The position numbers were made by a program, and so were the translations under genes. Positions 7,207-9,988 of a stretch of 9,988 nt of DNA are shown piece after piece (position 1 is the first letter of the stretch; every line of letters begins with the position of its first letter). The notes under the pieces were generated by a model. It was not told where the DNA came from. It searched no databases and worked only from the letters and a program-made list of their open reading frames with translations. Source of the DNA: UBA4421 sp002704225 (lineage in GTDB: Bacteria > Pseudomonadota > Gammaproteobacteria > Pseudomonadales > Azotimanducaceae); NCBI GenBank assembly GCA_902556425.1, contig CACDWG010000033.1, positions 1 through 9,988 of the forward strand. The letters run 5' to 3'.

Positions 7207-8085
7207 CTAAAAATAATCATCGCCACTATCCAACAATTGTTCGGCTCTTTCTTTCGCTACGGTATTCATCAGGGTCAGTCCCGGTGCCTGAACATCCGCA
7301 GCCATCACCTCTTGCAGCAACCTGTCGTGCAGTTCCCGATTGAACATCAGACGACCGTATTGGTCTGCCAGCATGACCTTCACCATCAAGTTTCGCTCTT
7401 CAGAAATTTGCAGTGCCCGCTCGAAATGCTGTTTACCCAGTTCCGGCCGACCACCCATCGCCGGCGGCAGCAGGGTTTCAAACACACCGAGGTACAAAAA
7501 AGCGCCGCCGTTCGCGTATTCCGGTTCAAGTTCGGCCACACGCTGAATCAGCGCCTTGGCTCTACCCAATTGGCCGACCGCTCCGAAGTCGGCGCTATTG
7601 GCCTGAATCCATCCAGCCCAAATGCTGCCAAGGTTGTATAGGGTTGGCACACTTTTCGGGCCTTGGGCATCAACCCAGGCAGAGAACTCTTGAAATGGAC
7701 GACGCTCCAGTCCACAGGCGTCTTTGAGCGACAGACAAGTCGCATACAACATCTGCGTCTTGGCTTTGTTGTGCAACTGTCTCGCCCGTTCAGGCTCGTC
7801 AACGAAGGCGCCCGCGTAGGCTGAATGCAACTCGGCAGACTGCGCCAATAATTGCGGGCTGTCCGGAGACCCCGCCAACAGCGAGTCGATTAAAATCAGG
7901 TAAGCCGGTGCGCCATCACGGATCATCGCCGGATCGTCGCTATCCAAAATCGCCGTCGACAAATTCGCCGCCACTCCGCTGGTTAACGAACCAACGATAC
8001 TGGCGCATCCACTGAGCAGCATCGCGCTGGCCAGTACCAAACAATCCCTTACCTTAACCGCGCGCAGGTGACGGAGCGTGTTCAT
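7207..8085 (-). CDS. tatT: TatT-type lipoprotein, TPR-like component of a TRAP transporter
   Basis: This 292-residue protein matches the TRAP transporter T-component family (TatT), described from Treponema pallidum as a trimeric, TPR-like helical lipoprotein that binds the cognate P subunit. The N-terminus is a lipoprotein signal: basic start, hydrophobic stretch and lipobox LSGC with the lipidated Cys at 27. Characteristic segments are DDPAMIRDGAPAYLILIDSLL (50-70), ELHSAYAGAF (85-94) and GGRPELGKQHFERAL (211-225), within repeated helix pairs. The ATG at 8085 has AGGA about 11 nt upstream, slightly far but acceptable. It is the first gene of the operon, directly before dctP, which fits the TPAT (TPR-protein-associated TRAP transporter) layout. 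Its exact role in transport, perhaps ligand hand-over to the binding protein, is not settled for the family. Confidence 0.9.
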   Translation of the reverse strand: MNTLRHLRAVKVRDCLVLASAMLLSGCASIVGSLTSGVAANLSTAILDSDDPAMIRDGAPAYLILIDSLLAGSPDSPQLLAQSAELHSAYAGAFVDEPERARQLHNKAKTQMLYATCLSLKDACGLERRPFQEFSAWVDAQGPKSVPTLYNLGSIWAGWIQANSADFGAVGQLGRAKALIQRVAELEPEYANGGAFLYLGVFETLLPPAMGGRPELGKQHFERALQISEERNLMVKVMLADQYGRLMFNRELHDRLLQEVMAADVQAPGLTLMNTVAKERAEQLLDSGDDYF

Positions 8086-8121
8086 CGGTGTTCGGATCCT
8101 TGTAGACGTGTTTCTGTCGCA

Positions 8122-8150
8122 ATGAAAACAATGCCGCTGGTGTAAATCAA
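8122..8150 (-). promoter_or_regulatory. Possible sigma-70 promoter of the TRAP operon
   Basis: On the minus strand TTGATT (8150-8145) and TTTCAT (8127-8122) are separated by 17 nt. Each hexamer matches 4 of 6 consensus bases, and the pair lies about 40 nt upstream of the tatT start. It is in the 135-nt gap after the redoxin gene. The same gap contains an eight-base T run on the minus strand (8211-8204) but no stem before it, so no clear intrinsic terminator for the redoxin gene was found. Confidence 0.3.
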
Positions 8151-8220
8151 CCTTGAAACGTCGATGGCGCCTACATTCATCGCTCTAAAACGACGGCAAC
8201 GGCAAAAAAAATTGATTCCA

Positions 8221-8835
8221 TTATTTCTGCACCAGTTCTGATGCCGCCTGCAACATCACCTCAAACGAGGGTCGCTCTTTGTATCCGGCGATGGCGAACT
8301 TTCCGCGCACCACACCATTCGCATCCAACAGCAAAGCACCCGGATGCGGTATGCCGAAAGCGCGATGTCCTTCCGGATATTCCTCGTTAAGGATACCTAG
8401 AGCAGTCACATGGGCAGCCGCTTCATCGTGCAGTAGCGGATAGCCCAGCGACACTTTGTCGTGAAAAGCCTTTAGATCCACAACCGAGTCGTAAGTCATG
8501 CCGGCCACATTGACGCCCAGACCGTCGAATTGTTTTTGCCACGAAGCCAGTTCCACGAACTGGCGTTTGCAGTAAGGTCACCAAACCGCCGAGCGATTAA
8601 ACAGCACCAGCAAGCCATTTTCACCGGTGAGGCTCGCCAGATTCTGTCGCACGCCATCCTGATCTGGAGCAGACAGTAGGGGCATGGGCACTTTAAGACG
8701 TGGTCCCCAGGCGTCGGCGTAGTCGTTCTGGTCCGCTTGCACCAACGGCATCGCCGTCAATAGCGCAATCATCCATACAGTCGCCGCAGCAACGGCCTGA
8801 GTTAACCTACGTTTACTCTGTGACATCCGGTTCAT
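8221..8835 (-). CDS. Predicted selenoprotein: exported peroxiredoxin/thioredoxin-like protein with UxxC motif
   Basis: The frame runs from ATG at 8835 to TAA at 8221-8223 with one in-frame TGA (8580-8578), giving 204 residues if TGA is read as selenocysteine (Sec86). The start has TAGGA about 5 nt upstream. Residues 1-34 look like a Sec signal peptide (SKRR, a hydrophobic core, then LVQA before DQ). The mature part is an AhpC/TSA-like redoxin: LLVLFNRSAVW (75-85), then Sec86-P-Y-Cys89, KRQFVELASWQKQF (90-103), the GIPHPG loop (161-166), LLLDANGVVRGKF (168-180) and GYKERPS (184-190). Relatives carry WCPYC or WCPFC here, so TGA replaces exactly the first catalytic Cys; Cys89 is the only other Cys. 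Everything after the TGA is intact. Expected role: periplasmic thiol/peroxide redox chemistry. Alternatives are a recent nonsense mutation or a sequencing error. The hairpin after the TGA argues for recoding. Confidence 0.85.
8546..8564 (-). promoter_or_regulatory. Candidate bacterial SECIS element
   Basis: On the coding strand the sequence is GCCAGTTC-GTG-GAACTGGC: an uninterrupted 8-bp stem with a 3-nt loop. It starts 13 nt after the TGA, and the loop starts 21 nt after it. Published criteria for bacterial SECIS elements are a small stem-loop with a 3-14 nt apical loop, a G among the first two loop bases, and about 16-37 nt between UGA and loop. All are met. It would recruit SelB with charged tRNA-Sec. 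The bases also encode QFVEL, a conserved stretch of the redoxin family, so part of the complementarity could be constrained by protein sequence. Confidence 0.75.
8578..8580 (-). other. In-frame TGA predicted to encode selenocysteine
   Basis: This TGA lies between TGG (Trp) and CCT TAC TGC (Pro-Tyr-Cys), so it occupies the first position of a CxxC motif. TGA is used as an ordinary stop elsewhere in the window (end of dctQ), and Trp is encoded by the adjacent TGG. Genome-wide reassignment of TGA to Trp is therefore unlikely. A single base change from TGC or TGT produces it, so a mutation cannot be excluded from this sequence alone. Confidence 0.8.
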
Positions 8836-9007
8836 CAGTGTCCTAAAAGCGCCTTTTGTGAACTGAGGCGATTTAGTTAAGTTACGCCTAACGGACAAAT
8901 AGAGCCACTCTAGGCAAGCACGAATCACTCAATTTGCCTGATGGTCAAGGTGCGCCCACACTCCCCCTTTCGATAAGATTTTCGGATTCTCAGCAGGAGC
9001 ACAAACG
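8836..9007. promoter_or_regulatory. Divergent intergenic region between redoxin and crotonase genes
   Basis: This 172-nt region drives genes in both directions. Leftward, TTGTCC (8898-8893) and TAAATC (8875-8870) are 17 nt apart and would start transcription about 30 nt before the redoxin ATG. The match is weak (4/6 and 3/6). Two short inverted repeats lie nearby: TAGAG-CCA-CTCTA (8900-8912) and GTTA-CGCC-TAAC (8881-8892), possible operator sites. Rightward, the only clear element is the CAGGAG ribosome-binding site of the crotonase gene. A TAAGAT at 8974-8979 resembles a -10 box but has no -35 partner at proper spacing. Confidence 0.25.
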
Positions 9008-9793
9008 ATGACGACGGATTTGGTATTGATTGCGAAAAGTCAGGGCGTTACGACGGTTACCCTCAATCGACCCGAGGCACTCAACGCGCTATCCGGCGCG
9101 CTGCGACAAGCCTTGGCAGAAACCTTCTGCGAACTGCGCGACGATGCGGACACCCAGGTCATCATTCTGACCGGTGCCGGGCGTGCCTTTACCGTTGGCC
9201 TGGACTTGAAAGAGTTGGGCGGTGAAACCCAGTCCAGCAAAAACGACGCGATAACCGATCGCGATTTGGGTGAAGCCGTCGCCAGTGTGGGCAAACCCGT
9301 TATTGGTGCCATAAACGGTTTCGCGATTACCGGCGGCTTTGAAATCGCTTTGATGTGCGACTTTTTGATCGCCAGCCCCGACGCTCGCTTCGCCGACACC
9401 CATGCTCGGGTTGGCGTCGTGCCCGGGTGGGGCCTTTCTCAACGGCTGCCTCGACTCATCGGAATCAATCGAGCCAAGGAACTGAGCCTGACGGGCAACT
9501 ATCTTGATGCCGACACGGCCTGCGCTTGGGGCCTGGTAAACAAAGTCGTCAGCGCCGACGAACTGCTGCCGACCTGCGAACGTCTGGCCCGTGACATCGT
9601 GTCCACCGAACCGGTCACGCGCGCCGAAATACGACGCATTATGGATGAAGGCTGGGCGGCAACGTTGGATGAGGGACTCGGCATCGAAAATACCGCGAAC
9701 CGCGCCCACGCAAAAAATCAGCGACCATCCGAACAAGTCGCCTCACGCAGACAGCAGATACAAGACAGAGGCCGAACCCAAGCCGGTGACTAG
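9008..9793 (+). CDS. Enoyl-CoA hydratase/isomerase (crotonase) family protein
   Basis: This 261-residue protein has the complete crotonase fold. Visible motifs are TVTLNRPEALNALS (16-29), the first oxyanion-hole segment TGAGRAFTVGLDLKEL (55-70), and NGFAITGGFEIALMCDFLIAS (103-123), with a second oxyanion-hole glycine and Glu112 at the position of rat enoyl-CoA hydratase Glu144. The second catalytic Glu (Glu164 in rat) is replaced: the FADTHARVGVVPGWG segment (128-142) places His132 there. Hydratase activity is therefore uncertain, and isomerase, hydrolase or another CoA-ester chemistry is possible. Many bacterial paralogues annotated as enoyl-CoA hydratase share this THARVG-type sequence. The ATG at 9008 follows CAGGAG with normal spacing. 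Its stop lies one base from the convergent glucokinase stop. Confidence 0.92.
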   Translation: MTTDLVLIAKSQGVTTVTLNRPEALNALSGALRQALAETFCELRDDADTQVIILTGAGRAFTVGLDLKELGGETQSSKNDAITDRDLGEAVASVGKPVIGAINGFAITGGFEIALMCDFLIASPDARFADTHARVGVVPGWGLSQRLPRLIGINRAKELSLTGNYLDADTACAWGLVNKVVSADELLPTCERLARDIVSTEPVTRAEIRRIMDEGWAATLDEGLGIENTANRAHAKNQRPSEQVASRRQQIQDRGRTQAGD

Positions 9794-9794
9794 G

Positions 9795-9988
9795 CTACAG
9801 GTCCATGAGCGCCTGTCGGGCTCCCAACAGCCCCGGGTGCTCATCCATGACCAGATAAAGGGGAATGGCTCTGGCATAGTCCGACAAGTCGCCGCGCTCA
9901 TCAAATCGCCTGCGTAGTGGACTCGTGGGCAGCATGTCCGCCAACTTCGGTGCGATGCCGCCACTGATGTACACGCCGCCGCGTGCCC
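9795..9988 (-). CDS. glk: Glucokinase C-terminal end, partial
   Basis: Reading leftward from the window edge, 64 codons lead to a TAG at 9797-9795. The visible protein has RGGVYISGGIAPKLADML, then SPLRRRFDERGDLSDY, AIPLYLVMDEHPGLLGA and a short tail. This is the characteristic C-terminus of bacterial glucokinase (Glk family: the GGVYIAGGIAPK block that closes the nucleotide site, then the SDY..IP.. helix and a terminal P-x-LLGA). Glucokinase phosphorylates glucose to glucose-6-phosphate with ATP in the cytosol. The start and the sugar-binding motifs lie beyond the window. The gene converges on the crotonase gene with a single base between their stop codons. Confidence 0.9.
   Translation of the reverse strand, partial: ARGGVYISGGIAPKLADMLPTSPLRRRFDERGDLSDYARAIPLYLVMDEHPGLLGARQALMDL

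Noticed and set aside
7197..7226. Ten-codon N-terminal extension of dctP
   Set aside because: It would overlap the tatT coding sequence and ignores the AGGAAG site before the ATG at 7196. The signal peptide is better formed from 7196.
8204..8211. Eight-base T run on the minus strand after the redoxin gene, as an intrinsic terminator
   Set aside because: No GC-rich stem precedes it on that strand.
8221..8556. A separate redoxin gene starting at GTG 8556
   Set aside because: This start would lie in the hairpin loop and drop the redox motif. The frame continues upstream through a single TGA into the matching N-terminal half of the same domain.
8578..8928. The N-terminal half as an independent small protein starting at 8928
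   Set aside because: The best ribosome-binding site and signal-peptide start are at 8835, and the product would stop in the middle of the redoxin fold just before its active site.
9743..9964. A 73-codon minus-strand frame near the right edge
   Set aside because: It is in a different frame from the clear glucokinase C-terminus and overlaps both the crotonase and glk, so it is a shadow.

Overview
The window looks like part of a Gram-negative, probably marine, gammaproteobacterial chromosome. Reasons are a moderate GC content, dense gene packing, an E. coli-like YjbQ and glucokinase C-terminus, a periplasmic-binding-protein TRAP transporter, and several acyl-CoA enzymes. This is inference from gene content; no marker gene fixes the taxon. 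No mobile element, CRISPR array, tRNA or rRNA was seen.

Layout. (1) At 1-1219 (+) lie the tail of a thiamine-diphosphate enzyme and a complete NADPH-dependent zinc-free medium-chain reductase. (2) A strong hairpin at 1247-1278 separates them from a convergent two-gene operon at 1294-3420 (-). It encodes a full-length acyl-CoA dehydrogenase and a short, motif-poor partner that probably form a hetero-oligomer. (3) A small unrecognised acidic protein (3561-3962, +) overlaps the stop codon of the convergent yjbQ by 4 nt. (4) At 3959-8085 (-) lies a compact operon in the order tatT, dctP, dctQ, dctM, yjbQ. Its first four genes make a TPR-protein-associated TRAP transporter (TPAT): a lipoprotein with TPR-like helices, a periplasmic binding protein, and small and large membrane subunits. 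(5) At 8221-8835 (-) lies an exported redoxin. (6) At 9008-9793 (+) lies a crotonase-family enzyme, then the C-terminal end of a convergent glucokinase (9795-9988, -).

The main discovery is in region 5. A single reading frame is interrupted only by an in-frame TGA, exactly where the first Cys of a W-C-P-Y-C redox motif belongs. Thirteen nucleotides after that TGA is a perfect 8-bp hairpin with a GTG loop. Its distance, loop size and leading loop G match the published description of bacterial SECIS elements. Simple annotation would split this gene into two or call it a pseudogene. The best reading is a selenocysteine-containing (UxxC), signal-peptide-bearing peroxiredoxin/thioredoxin-like protein of about 204 residues.

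Functionally, the reductase, the dehydrogenase pair and the crotonase suggest turnover of acyl-CoA or unsaturated substrates. The TPAT could import an organic acid or a more hydrophobic ligand. No direct link between these units is visible in the sequence.
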